Positions 35,996-45,510 of a DNA stretch of 64,000 bases are shown here, one piece after another. The notes under the pieces were generated by a model. It did not search any database and was not told the origin of the DNA. It was given only the letters and a program-made list of their open reading frames with translations. Source of the stretch: Streptomyces sp. SLBN-118. GTDB taxonomy: Bacteria > Actinomycetota > Actinomycetes > Streptomycetales > Streptomycetaceae. The first letter of the stretch is position 1. Every line of letters begins with the position of its first letter. The stretch covers positions 2,046,001-2,110,000 of the forward strand of contig NZ_VFNP01000002.1 of assembly GCF_006715635.1 (NCBI RefSeq). Reading direction: 5' to 3'. Both the position numbers and the translations under genes were made by a program.

Positions 35996-36619
35996 TCAGA
36001 TCAGCCCCTGCCGCAGGGCATAGGCCACGGCATGGCACCGATTGCGCAGCTGGAACCGGTTCTGGATGTCATGGAGTATCTGCTTCACGGTGCGCTGCGA
36101 GTAGGCGACCTTGGCCGCGATCTCCGCGGTGTCGAGGCCTTCGGCGGCCAACCGCAGCACCTCAGCCTCGCGCTCACTGAGGCCATTGAAGTGGAGCCCT
36201 CGCGGCCTCAGCATGTGACGCTGGACCCGACCGACCTGCCCCAACAGCCGGCCCAACAGGTCTGGCGGGACAGCGCCATCGCCAGCCGCCGCGGACCGGA
36301 CGACGGCAACCAGCCGTTCGGAGGTGGCCTCGCAGCGCCGGACCAGTCCCACCACGCCGAGTTCCGCCACAGAGACCAGGTCGCAGTCATCGATCTGCGC
36401 GATGACCAGCACGACCCGGGCAGGGCTACTACGAGCCGCCAGCCGCAGGATCTGCAGGGTCTGATCGGTGACCGCGTCGCCGACTACCACCGCGACTTCG
36501 GCACCCTCGGTCTGATCCGCCTCGACCACGAGAACCTCGGGACGTCGCCTGAGCTCACCGGTCACTCCTGCCCGCGAGATCGGATCGTCCGCGTAGATAC
36601 AGACGTGGATACGCTCCAT
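35996..36619 (-). CDS. LuxR/NarL-type response regulator with atypical receiver
   Basis: A 207-residue protein. The N-terminus (MERIHVCIYADDPISRAGVT) is a receiver-like domain with the first acidic pair, but the usual phosphorylation Asp region is VAVVVGDAVTDQ and surrounding residues are changed, so control by phosphorylation is doubtful. The C-terminal LuxR helix-turn-helix is LSEREAEVLRLAAEGLDTAE to YSQRTVKQILHDIQNRFQL. The ATG at 36619 is preferred over a start 16 codons upstream. I have seen close relatives in many Streptomyces genomes. It is the first regulator beside the injection-system locus, though IS debris separates them. Confidence 0.8.
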   Translation of the reverse strand: MERIHVCIYADDPISRAGVTGELRRRPEVLVVEADQTEGAEVAVVVGDAVTDQTLQILRLAARSSPARVVLVIAQIDDCDLVSVAELGVVGLVRRCEATSERLVAVVRSAAAGDGAVPPDLLGRLLGQVGRVQRHMLRPRGLHFNGLSEREAEVLRLAAEGLDTAEIAAKVAYSQRTVKQILHDIQNRFQLRNRCHAVAYALRQGLI

Positions 36620-36925
36620 CCAACACCTCACCGAGTTCGACGACGTGCCATCGGCACCTGACGACAAGGTTCCTGCTCATGCTGGCCATCCACTCAACAC
36701 AGACTGAACACACGCTGGGCGTCAGTTGTGTTGAGCCGCAGCAGCAGCCTTGTCTGCGTACTTCGTGAAATGCTCGGCCAAGCAAGAATCGGTAAGGATC
36801 TTCAGTGTGGCCACCGATCGGGGGATGACGGTGAGCGCGTAACGGGCGAGCCCTCGGGCTGTTGAGGGGGATGTCTCCCATCTCAGCTCTTCAGCCCGAG
36901 AGCTTCGTTGGTTACGTTGCAACGG
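36620..36925. other. Intergenic region upstream of the response regulator
   Basis: About 300 bp without coding character. It carries the response-regulator promoter on the minus strand. No repeat or RNA gene is seen. Confidence 0.3.
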
Positions 36926-37330
36926 GCAATGGTGGCGCCGGTGTACCGACGAGGTCCTCCATGAACTCCTGCGCTCCCAGGTCCGTGAGAAGGCCCGCCG
37001 ATGAGAGGACCCGACCCTGGTGGTGCTGGACACGCAGAGTGTCCACGCTGCTGCCGGGGTCCCGCCTCCACGACCGGCCGGGACCCGGCGAAACGGGTGC
37101 CGGGCCGCAAACGGCACTGGCCGTGGACGTGCAGGGCATGGTCATCGCCGTCACCGTGCTCGCTGCCGGCACGCACGACAACGCCGCGGGCATCGCCCTG
37201 CTGGACCAGGTCACCGCCCACCGGCGGCACGTCCGCAAGGCGCTGGTCGACCAGGGCTTCAAGTGCGAGCCGCCCTATCGGCCTGCCTTTGGGGCGACCG
37301 ATTGCGCCTCAAAGCCGGTCCGCACCAGTC
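36926..37330 (+). pseudogene. IS5-family transposase remnant
   Basis: Reads RWCTDEVLHELLRSQVREKA, an in-frame stop, then DPTLVVLDTQSVHAAAGVPA with the first catalytic Asp, a frameshift near 37110, and LAVDVQGMVIAVTVLAAGTH then DNAAGIALLDQVTAHRRHVR. This is a second type of Streptomyces IS5-family transposase, different from the one at 14.7 kb. Both ends are missing. Confidence 0.65.
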
Positions 37331-37400
37331 TGCCGCCGCGCCGGGTGATTGGTGCTTGATGGGGGCACCGAGAGCAGCGAGCCGAGCCGTGAGGTGTGCC

Positions 37401-39998
37401 ATGTGCCAACAGCATCACGAACCAGACCGCTCGGATGAGCTGCGGCCCAAGGCCGGCGAGGTGGAACGCGCCGACCTGGGCACGGAGTTCCCAGCAGCAA
37501 CGGTCGGGCGATCGGACGTGATCGGTCCCATGGTGCTGCTGGCGTTACAGCGCACCGTCGGCAATGCCGCTGTCACTCAGCTGATCCAACGAGTCAGGGA
37601 ACCCGAAGTCTCCGACCAGCAGGCCAGGCAAGGGCAGCAGCAGCGTTCCCCAGTGCTGGACATGGTGGGCAATGGTGGCGGGCAGCCGCTGGATGCCGGC
37701 ATCCAGCGGGAGATGGAAGCCCGGATGGGCGACGACTTTAGCGACGTGCGCATCCATACAGGTGCTCAAGCCGACGCCTCCGCCAGGGCAGTGCAGGCCA
37801 AGGCGTACACCGTCGGCAAGGAGATCGTCTTCCGCTCCGGCGCCTACAACCCGCAAGCGGATGCGGGCAAGCACACCCTGGCTCACGAACTCACCCACGT
37901 CCAGCAGCAGCGCAGCGGACCGGTCACGGGCACCCCTACCGGTGGCGGCGTGGCAATCAGTGACCCCGCCGATCGGTTCGAGCAGGCCGCTGAAGCCAAC
38001 GCCAGCCGGGTCATGTCCACCCCCGCCCTGGCGACCCCACCCGTACCCACCGGATCCGGCACCGCAGAATATGAACAGATGGTCCAGCGCTGCCAGCACC
38101 CCGATGAGGAACAGCCCATCCAGCGATGTCCTGTTGAGGCGCTCACTGCAGAACAGCCACCGGTTCAGCGCCTTACCGCCCAGCGAGCACCGGTCAACCC
38201 CCAAAGACCGGTCGTGCATACTCCTGTGCAGCGCGTCGACGATAAGACAGTGAGCTTCGGGCAAGGGAAGAATATTTCAGTCAAGGTTAGCCCTGAGTTC
38301 CCCGGGATTGGCATATATGTGGGGCGCCTGCCTGCGCAAAGGGTACGCGAGAACACCGCGATCGACGCCACGAATCCTGTCTACGCCGGCGTCTGGAAGA
38401 ACATGACAGCACCTAAGGGTGTCGATCCCAACTTTGAGCAAACGGTATGGAAAAGTCTCCGCAAGATAAAAGGCACTCGCGAGGGCGAGGGCTTCATTGA
38501 CTTCTTCAGGCAGGCGGCTCCAGTCCCCAAGCTGCCTGGAGAGAATGGCAAGTTCGAGTTCGTGAACGAGCGTGACGAACCGCTCGGTATCAATGTGCTG
38601 ATCGTCCCGTCCGAAAAAAAAGGCGACAGTGAGGCTGTTGCGCTTGATCAGGCCCGTGCCGAGGGAGGCCTGGGTTCCGCGAGCATCGTGTACGTCGACA
38701 CCAAGCACCTGCCCGGATTCAAGGACGATAGGGGAGAGAACATTGCATACGGGGTGGAGGATACCCTCACCCACGAACTGGGGCACGGGATGGACAACCT
38801 CGTCGGAATGACGCCAACAAAGGAGACCTTCGCGGTGGGACGCGGAGAAAAAATTCCGGCCATTGAGGCTCTGGCTTTCGGACGAGAAGGCTATATCCTG
38901 CAGGGCGGTGATGGGGCGGGCAAGGACGTCCAGTCCCAGATAAATGCATGGCGGACGGCGGCGGACAACAAAGCTGCCGCCGCCCGATCGCAGGTCCCCC
39001 AAGGCAGCCTTCAAGGGTTTGAGGCGACGCTGAAGGCCCGCCAGGACCTCAATCGGAGTCTCTACCAGGAAGCCAACCTTCTCGCAGGCAGGGGCATGTC
39101 GGTACGAAACCGGTACGGAGTCCCGGAAAATGTGGTCTACGAGATGACGACGTCTCATGAGGACGTCACCCAGGCGGACCTGAATAATCCGGATCATTCA
39201 ACAAGGCTGAAAAAGACGGCTCTTCCTTGCCAAACCGGCTCGTGGTCTCATCTCGGGGGGTGCATCCCGGCACCACCTGGTGGGAAGAAACTGTCGGAGA
39301 TGGACGGGGAAAAGGTTACGAAGGGCGCGCAGTCTGTTGCCGACACACTGAAGGGACACGGCAATCTGCAGCCTTTGGTGAAGAGGACGCGGGCGGAACC
39401 CAGGACGCAGCAGTACCTTCCGCCCACGAGGCAGCAGATTGACGATGCGATCTCCGCGGCGCAGAGAGTCCATCCAGGGGTGGACACCGCGATGAAGCAT
39501 CTGGGCAGCGCGCAGGCTTTGGCCGGCTTCGCCCTTGACGTGTCCCAGGGCGAACCATTGCGCGCTGCCGCAGACGTGACGGCAATGCTTCCGCGAATCG
39601 GCCCTGGGCTAGGCAACGCACTGGGGCTCGCCGACAGTATCGTTCACGACGATCCGGAGGGTATCGCCGTCAACGCCATCGGACTGGGGGCTTTCATCGT
39701 GGCACAAGCCATACCTGTGATCGGCGAACTCGCCGACCTGGGTTTCGCGGCGTATGCATTGATCGAGACATTGAAATCCATGTTCGCCGGCCCTACGCTC
39801 GGACCAAAGGTGGATCTGGGTGGCGGGGTAACAAGACAACCGATCGTACCCGACTGGTGGCACAGACCCTTTGACTGGAAAGAGATCGATGAAAGAGCTA
39901 GAGCTATCTTCCCGCCGCCTGCGAAGGGTCCGGACGCGCCACCCCGCTGGGCGCAAGCCCTTGAACGTATGGATAACCAGCCATGGCAATTGCCGTAG
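37401..39998 (+). CDS. DUF4157 eCIS effector with a second HExxH metalloprotease domain
   Basis: An 865-residue cargo protein. The ATG at 37401 has GAGG upstream and aligns with the start of the second effector. Residues of about 85-205 are the DUF4157 (eCIS core) domain: MEARMGDDFSDVRIHT and HELTH at 162-166. Residues 225-280 are a linker with five QR motifs. From about 285 the C-terminal region is of different type and lower GC. It has a second zincin motif HELGH at 458-462 (DTLTHELGHGMDNLVG), followed by Glu-rich helices that could give the third ligand. Residues of about 750-800 are hydrophobic. DUF4157 proteins are known eCIS cargo; a protease toxin is inferred. Confidence 0.8.
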   Translation: MCQQHHEPDRSDELRPKAGEVERADLGTEFPAATVGRSDVIGPMVLLALQRTVGNAAVTQLIQRVREPEVSDQQARQGQQQRSPVLDMVGNGGGQPLDAGIQREMEARMGDDFSDVRIHTGAQADASARAVQAKAYTVGKEIVFRSGAYNPQADAGKHTLAHELTHVQQQRSGPVTGTPTGGGVAISDPADRFEQAAEANASRVMSTPALATPPVPTGSGTAEYEQMVQRCQHPDEEQPIQRCPVEALTAEQPPVQRLTAQRAPVNPQRPVVHTPVQRVDDKTVSFGQGKNISVKVSPEFPGIGIYVGRLPAQRVRENTAIDATNPVYAGVWKNMTAPKGVDPNFEQTVWKSLRKIKGTREGEGFIDFFRQAAPVPKLPGENGKFEFVNERDEPLGINVLIVPSEKKGDSEAVALDQARAEGGLGSASIVYVDTKHLPGFKDDRGENIAYGVEDTLTHELGHGMDNLVGMTPTKETFAVGRGEKIPAIEALAFGREGYILQGGDGAGKDVQSQINAWRTAADNKAAAARSQVPQGSLQGFEATLKARQDLNRSLYQEANLLAGRGMSVRNRYGVPENVVYEMTTSHEDVTQADLNNPDHSTRLKKTALPCQTGSWSHLGGCIPAPPGGKKLSEMDGEKVTKGAQSVADTLKGHGNLQPLVKRTRAEPRTQQYLPPTRQQIDDAISAAQRVHPGVDTAMKHLGSAQALAGFALDVSQGEPLRAAADVTAMLPRIGPGLGNALGLADSIVHDDPEGIAVNAIGLGAFIVAQAIPVIGELADLGFAAYALIETLKSMFAGPTLGPKVDLGGGVTRQPIVPDWWHRPFDWKEIDERARAIFPPPAKGPDAPPRWAQALERMDNQPWQLP

Positions 39999-40273
39999 GG
40001 ACGATCCGTATCCTCTCGCTGGCCGCTCGATCTTCGAGCCGAGAGCACCGCGCGGCTCGCCAAAGAGCCGTCGACTGCTCTGCTGCGAGACCATGAACCG
40101 CCGCTCTCAGCCATATTCGCCTCTCACAGCACCGCCGGGTCTTGCCCCGCAGCCGGCTGTGTGGGTAACGGACGCTCTAACTTGACTCGGTCGGGAATCT
40201 TGGAGATTCCCGGTGCGCCAGCATGATCAGCGGGCATGCTCGGGGCTGTTTCGAAGACCGATGCAGTTGTCGA

Positions 40274-40667
40274 GGTGTCCGTTGTCGCTCTTTCCCCGTT
40301 TCCGGTGAGCAAGTCCCGTCTCTGACCGCGCAGATCGCGCGGGCGAGCAACCCGGGCGGTACGACGGCGATGTGGGTGAGAGACCGGCTGGACGGGGTGT
40401 GGTGCGACGAGGACTTCGCTGACTGGTACCCGCGCGACGGACGCCCCGGCATCTCGCCCGCCCAACTGGCCACCGTCAGTGTGCTGCAGTTCCTGCTCGG
40501 TCTGTCGGACCATCAGGCAGCGGAAGCGGTCCGCTGCCGCATCGATTTCAAGTACGCCCTGGCCATGGAACCGGACGATCCCGGCTTCCACCACAGCGTG
40601 CTGGCCGACTTCCGCCAGCGCCTCGCCCAGGACGACCGCGCCGACCGCCTTCTCGATCTGGCACTCG
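40274..40667 (+). pseudogene. IS1182-family transposase, N-terminal remnant
   Basis: Reads VPSLTAQIARASNPGG, TTAMWVRDRLDGVWCDEDFA, DGRPGISPAQLATVSVLQFL, HQAAEAVRCRIDFKYALAME and DDRADRLLDLALA: the first quarter of an IS1182-type transposase. It ends abruptly about 95 bp before the end of the minus-strand effector gene. It separates two effector genes that converge on it. The 270 bp before it (from 39999) hold nothing I can support. Confidence 0.65.
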
Positions 40668-40762
40668 CCGTCATTCCGTCGGCGGCCACCCCACCTGCTG
40701 CCCTCGCAGTCCTCCAAGCTCGGGTTCGAGCCCCCCTCCGGCGACGGCGGGAACAAGGGCCT

Positions 40763-43510
40763 CTACAATCCTGTGCGTCGCTCAATGTTGAAGCGGAGGT
40801 GCAGATTGGTACCATCCTTGACTATCGACCCGCTGGATATATGGAATCCTCTGGCCCCCTCCTCGGGAAGCCCCTTCAGGCTATTGAACGTAGTGACGAT
40901 ATTTCCGGTTGTCTTTCCGTTGACTGTCGACGTCATAACCTTCAGGTAAGCCGCGTCTCCCTCACGGAAATCCAGGCGTGTTTGCTGGCCCAGCAATTCA
41001 CCCAGAGTCTTTTTTGTATCCGGATTGTCGATGTTTCGGCGGTAGATTGTGGAGGGCAGCTCGTCCGGCAGATCTTGGGGACCCTTGGGCGCCCTGAGGA
41101 GTTCACGCCCCTTTTTGGCCAGCTGACTCCTCGAGAGATTGCCCACGCCTGGTTCCTTGAACAGCCTGTTTGCGGTCGCCCACTCGTTCATGAATGCTTC
41201 GCTCGCAAACCATTTATTCGGCGAGCTGTACCGGTAGTTCTCCATCATGACGGCAATTCCCTTGCCATCCTTGGTCTTCCCGTAAGAATTCTCGAAGTGG
41301 GCGCCTACGCCTTTCTCGTCGGGCGTGGCCGGCCGCCTATAACCCGCTGTGGTCTCCTCCAAGTCGTAGAAGTGTTCCAGTTCGGCATTGTCGCCGAACG
41401 CCTTCATCACGGGAGACCCGCCGGTGACTTTGGAAATCTCTTGCTCGCCAGTCTTCATGTCGGTCAGGTAGTTACTCCATCGCGTGGAGGCGTCCGGTGC
41501 GGCCCCCTTGCCTGCCGAAGCCGCCGACGGTCCAGCATGTTCGATGGGCCCTGCCTGTTGGCCTGTTCCAGATGACCTGTGCTCCTCTGCATTACCCGTC
41601 TGCGCGGGCCCTGATTTTACGTCTGCAGCATCTTTGACGGGTGCGCCGCCATGAAGGGCGCCTGGATTGGTGCCGCCGCGTTCCTGGTTCAATCGCTTCG
41701 CGAATGCGACGGCGGCATCGCGGCCTTTCTGCTTCAGCTCGGCGGCAATGCGGATCAGGTGATCATTCACGGTAGCGGCCATCTCACTCCCAGCGTGGCC
41801 CTGGGAAAGCGTGAAACGGTCGTGATGCTGCATGATTTGCCTGGCTTGGGTCTTGAGCCCCTCCTGTTCGGCTTTCGGAAGCCTGTCCAGGATGTTGCCC
41901 GCGTCCCCAAGCTGCAGGTCGGGCGCCGGGTCAGAGATGATCCTGTCTCCCTGACCGGCTCGCCCGGCAGCCTTCCCGCCCCCAGTAGCTCTCGTTGCAG
42001 CATTTTCCGTGGCGGTCGTCGCCGACCTGCCTGCAGCCTTCACACCCGCCACGGCTTCCCCCGCGGCCTTGGACCCTCCTTTCGCGGCGCTGGCTGCCAG
42101 CCCACGACCAGCACCCCCCGTAGGCGTAAACACCGAGAGGCCTTCGAAAATCCCGGCACCAGCCTTCGCGGAACTTTCCCCCGTCGAAAAACGACGCACA
42201 CTCACCACGAATGATTTCCGATCGGACCAATCGCTGTACCCTACGTCCGTTCTGTAGCAGGGCGTCGGAAAGCCTGGATATATCCAGTTCCCCACTGCGG
42301 CGCTGCCCACCTGAGTCACAGGCCAGCTTTCCGCATCGGCAAGGCTCCAACTGGGTCCCGATGGAGCCTCCCTCAAGAGGCGGCCTCCGACCATCCAGTC
42401 TTTTTCGGATTCGCTCCACTCAACCTTCAGATGCGGGTCTGTACCGGGGTCAGGTGTGCCCTCCACCGCGCATCCGATGTTCTCTGCCATTGCCTCTATG
42501 GGACGCGATGCGAATTCCACGATCGGCCTAGCATTCTCTGCCTGTTGCTCCAAATGACCAGGGTCACAGGGTAGGGCGCCGGGCTGTCCGCAGCCGGGCG
42601 TATGGTAAAGGGACACATTTGCGCTCTCGCGCTGAACACGTACCCGTTCCTCAGCGGGCGCCTCATCAGGGCAGCGCTGAATGGCCTGCTCGTCTTCGGG
42701 GTGCGGGCAGCGTTGTACCCGCACCTCCTGCGCGTGCGGTTGGTCGGGGCAGCGCTGAAGCGCCTGCTCGTCTGCGGGGTGCGGGCAGCGTTGCAGGGGT
42801 TGTTCGTCTTCGGTGTCCACTTCCTCACCAGTGCTGCGCTGGACCGCGGAGCGGGCTGCGGCGATCCCAGCACCGACTGAGGGCGGTGTGGCGGGGGCGT
42901 CGCCGGACATGACCTTGACCGCATTGGCTTCAGCGGCTTGTTCAAAGGAATCGACCGGGTCGCTGATGGCCACGCCATCCCCGGTGGAGGTGCCGGCAAC
43001 CGGTCCGGAGCGTTGCTGCTGGACGTGCGTGAGCTCATGCGCGACGGTGTGCTTGCCCGCAGCCGAGCCGGGGTTGTAGACGCCATCACCGAAGACGATC
43101 TCGTTCCCGACGGTGTAGGCCTTGGCCTGCACCGCCTTGGCGGAAGCCTTGGCCTTGGAATCGGTGTGGATACGCACGTCCCCGAAGGAGTCACCCAAGC
43201 GAGCCTCCATCTCCACACGAAGCGCTCCATCCATCGGCCGCCCGCCCCCCTTGCCCACCACATCCAACACCGGAGAACGAGGCAACTCCTCATGGACGGC
43301 TTCGGCTTCCACGGCGCGGGCACGCTGGAGGAGGTGAGTGACAGCGGCGTTACCAATGGTGCGCTGCAGGCTCAGCAGCCCCGAGACGCCCACCGCACGC
43401 AATCGGCCCGCTCCAGCCGCCCGGTACACCCTGCCCGGATCAGCTCGCTCAACGTGGTCGGACTTCGGTCCTGCCCCGGAGTGGTCCGGATTGTAGTCGT
43501 GGTCACGCAT
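40763..43510 (-). CDS. DUF4157 eCIS effector with unknown C-terminal toxin domain
   Basis: A 915-residue cargo protein. The ATG at 43510 (MRDHDYNPDHSGAG) has GGAAGG upstream; a longer frame is rejected. Residues of about 75-200 are the DUF4157 domain with HELTH at 158-162, very close to the first effector. Residues 222-296 carry six QR motifs, four within QRCP units spaced by 12-14 residues. After an Ala/Gly/Lys-rich middle (about 510-600) the C-terminal 250 residues (NYLTDMKTGEQEISKVTGGS, ELEHFYDLEETTAGYRRPAT, VMMENYRYSSPNKWFASEAF) match no family I know. Last gene of the injection-system operon, 201 bp after the secreted protein gene. Confidence 0.75.
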   Translation of the reverse strand: MRDHDYNPDHSGAGPKSDHVERADPGRVYRAAGAGRLRAVGVSGLLSLQRTIGNAAVTHLLQRARAVEAEAVHEELPRSPVLDVVGKGGGRPMDGALRVEMEARLGDSFGDVRIHTDSKAKASAKAVQAKAYTVGNEIVFGDGVYNPGSAAGKHTVAHELTHVQQQRSGPVAGTSTGDGVAISDPVDSFEQAAEANAVKVMSGDAPATPPSVGAGIAAARSAVQRSTGEEVDTEDEQPLQRCPHPADEQALQRCPDQPHAQEVRVQRCPHPEDEQAIQRCPDEAPAEERVRVQRESANVSLYHTPGCGQPGALPCDPGHLEQQAENARPIVEFASRPIEAMAENIGCAVEGTPDPGTDPHLKVEWSESEKDWMVGGRLLREAPSGPSWSLADAESWPVTQVGSAAVGNWIYPGFPTPCYRTDVGYSDWSDRKSFVVSVRRFSTGESSAKAGAGIFEGLSVFTPTGGAGRGLAASAAKGGSKAAGEAVAGVKAAGRSATTATENAATRATGGGKAAGRAGQGDRIISDPAPDLQLGDAGNILDRLPKAEQEGLKTQARQIMQHHDRFTLSQGHAGSEMAATVNDHLIRIAAELKQKGRDAAVAFAKRLNQERGGTNPGALHGGAPVKDAADVKSGPAQTGNAEEHRSSGTGQQAGPIEHAGPSAASAGKGAAPDASTRWSNYLTDMKTGEQEISKVTGGSPVMKAFGDNAELEHFYDLEETTAGYRRPATPDEKGVGAHFENSYGKTKDGKGIAVMMENYRYSSPNKWFASEAFMNEWATANRLFKEPGVGNLSRSQLAKKGRELLRAPKGPQDLPDELPSTIYRRNIDNPDTKKTLGELLGQQTRLDFREGDAAYLKVMTSTVNGKTTGNIVTTFNSLKGLPEEGARGFHISSGSIVKDGTNLHLRFNIERRTGL

Positions 43511-43711
43511 GGCCCACCGCCTTCCAACTCGCCCCGCACTCTCTAGGCCTGCTCGTGAAGCACCAGGGAGGCCTCGGAGCCGTGTGCACTTCGCCCGCCC
43601 GACGTCCTGACCGTGCCCACGGTGTGCTCGCCTGGTCAGCCCCAAGCCCTGTTGCCCATCCGCGGCCAGCGGAGGTAGGGCCCAAGGGCACGTTGGCTGA
43701 CCCACCATGTG

Positions 43712-45475
43712 TCATGCACGGTTCTCCAGACAGCAGATACGCGACGCGTCCCCTCGCGAGCCGATACGGAGGACAGGGCGCCGGCTGCCGGTGAAGTCGC
43801 TGTCGTTGTGGAGGACGAGGTGCGCGGTGACCTTGATTGCCGGATGCTCCGTTGAGGAGATGCGGGAAAGGTCGACCGTCCCTTGGGGTGAGAAGGCCAA
43901 CTTGGCGACGACGGTGCCGTTGGGATCGCTGACGGTCGCGGTGGAAGCGGCCAGGTTGACATTGGCAAGGTTGATTCTTTCCAGCGATGCCTTGGTGTAC
44001 GTCTGCCCCATGGTCGTGTTCCCGTCACAGCGGAACGGCCTGAGGTCCAGGGTTGCCGAGGCTCCGCTGCGCAGGCATGGAGCTGATCCGGTGGCCGGGT
44101 CCATCGAGAAGAGCACCTGGGCGTCGCCCAGGCCCAGCAGGCACTGAGTGTCCGGATCGTGGGTGTAGCCGTAGTCCTTGGTATGCCCCCCGTTCACGCC
44201 TGGATGGCCGGTAGGGCTCGGGAACCCCTTGCACGGCCTGAAGTTCGTCCAGTCGTAACAGGACGTGGCACCGGGCGTCGCCCCCATGAAGGGGAAATAG
44301 CTGCGCAGCTCGCCGTTGAGCGCGGTGACCGTTGCAGGGTTGAACGTGTTCACATGCCAGTCGGGCGGCACAATTGTGTTGAGCTTGGCCGGTGGGGCGA
44401 TCGAAGAGCCGTTGACGTCATAACACACGAAGGTCACCGGGGCAGGGCCGCTGACGCCGGCACACACCCCGATCGCCGTGCCAGAGCGGTAGTAGGGGAA
44501 TACGGAGTACGTCCAGTAGCCTCCGTCCGCACCCAGGGGGTGCTTCTCCTGCCACCCGTTGCAAGCGGTCCCAGTAGCCGGGTCGAAGCAACCCATGACC
44601 GGCGGACCGTCGGTGGTGGAATAGCCGACCTTGGGGGAAGAGGTCACATAGATCTTCCCCCGGATCACTGACATCGCCCCGCCATAGTTGTACTGGCCGA
44701 GGCTCGACTTGTCGTCGTTGGGCGGCACGACGGGGTCGTATGGCTGCCCCTCGCAGGGATCCCCGGTAGCCATCACCATGCACAGCGCCTGGCCTGTGGT
44801 GCTGGCGGCGTAAACCTTCCCTCCCAGCGCCACCACTCCACCGATCCCGTTGACACTCGACGGTGTCCCGCCCCTCGGCTGGAGGGAGATGAATCCGCAG
44901 TTGGAGCGGTTGCCGAGGTCGACGCAACCGATCCCGACTGCGGTGGCGGTCACAGCCGGGTAGTACAACACGCCAGGCCGTTTCGGGTCGAAGACGTACT
45001 GCGGAACGAGAGCGGTCGAGATGTCCCCGACGCCGGCCGAGCCAAGCGGCCCGGGCACGGTGTTGAGCGGCTTTGGCCAGGGGCCACCCTGACAGGGCTT
45101 GCCATTCGTCGCATCGCCGCAGACGATCTTCGGTTTGCTCAACGCCGCCTCGCCATGGTGGTAGAGGTTCCACACCTCCAACGTCTTGGGGTCCGGCCGG
45201 TACAAGATCGGGGTGAAGCCATCGCCGCCGGTGGGCAAGGTTCTGGTCCCGATTGGTGCCGACAGCGACTGGTTGGTCGCGGTGGGGCCGCAGGGCGAAC
45301 AAGCGCCGTCGACCCACTTGCGATCCTCAACCACGTGAACTGCCACTCGCGACGGCCGGGCCGATCGCTCCTCGGACGTCATTCGTGGAGAGCCGGGCAG
45401 CAACACCGCCGCGACGCACACCGCCGCGACGACAGTGACCACGCGGCGGAAGGTCATTATGCGCATCGATGACAT
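43712..45475 (-). CDS. Secreted Cys-rich beta-repeat protein of the eCIS operon
   Basis: A 587-residue exported protein. The ATG at 45475 has GAGGA at good distance; a GTG at 45514 overlapping the upstream stop (GTGA) is the alternative. The signal peptide is MTFRRVVTVVAAVCVAAVLL. The mature part has about 20 cysteines, many in repeated short blocks (GACSPCGPT, IVCGDATNGKPCQGG, ALCMVMATGDPCEGQ, MGCFDPATGTACNGW), suggesting a disulfide-rich beta-propeller. The C-terminal 110 residues look like an Ig-like domain. No family recognised. It follows the CisA-like gene and may act with it at the cell surface. Confidence 0.65.
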   Translation of the reverse strand: MSSMRIMTFRRVVTVVAAVCVAAVLLPGSPRMTSEERSARPSRVAVHVVEDRKWVDGACSPCGPTATNQSLSAPIGTRTLPTGGDGFTPILYRPDPKTLEVWNLYHHGEAALSKPKIVCGDATNGKPCQGGPWPKPLNTVPGPLGSAGVGDISTALVPQYVFDPKRPGVLYYPAVTATAVGIGCVDLGNRSNCGFISLQPRGGTPSSVNGIGGVVALGGKVYAASTTGQALCMVMATGDPCEGQPYDPVVPPNDDKSSLGQYNYGGAMSVIRGKIYVTSSPKVGYSTTDGPPVMGCFDPATGTACNGWQEKHPLGADGGYWTYSVFPYYRSGTAIGVCAGVSGPAPVTFVCYDVNGSSIAPPAKLNTIVPPDWHVNTFNPATVTALNGELRSYFPFMGATPGATSCYDWTNFRPCKGFPSPTGHPGVNGGHTKDYGYTHDPDTQCLLGLGDAQVLFSMDPATGSAPCLRSGASATLDLRPFRCDGNTTMGQTYTKASLERINLANVNLAASTATVSDPNGTVVAKLAFSPQGTVDLSRISSTEHPAIKVTAHLVLHNDSDFTGSRRPVLRIGSRGDASRICCLENRA

Positions 45476-45510
45476 TTTCGGTTCCTCAATCATGGGATCG
45501 CTGGAGGGGT

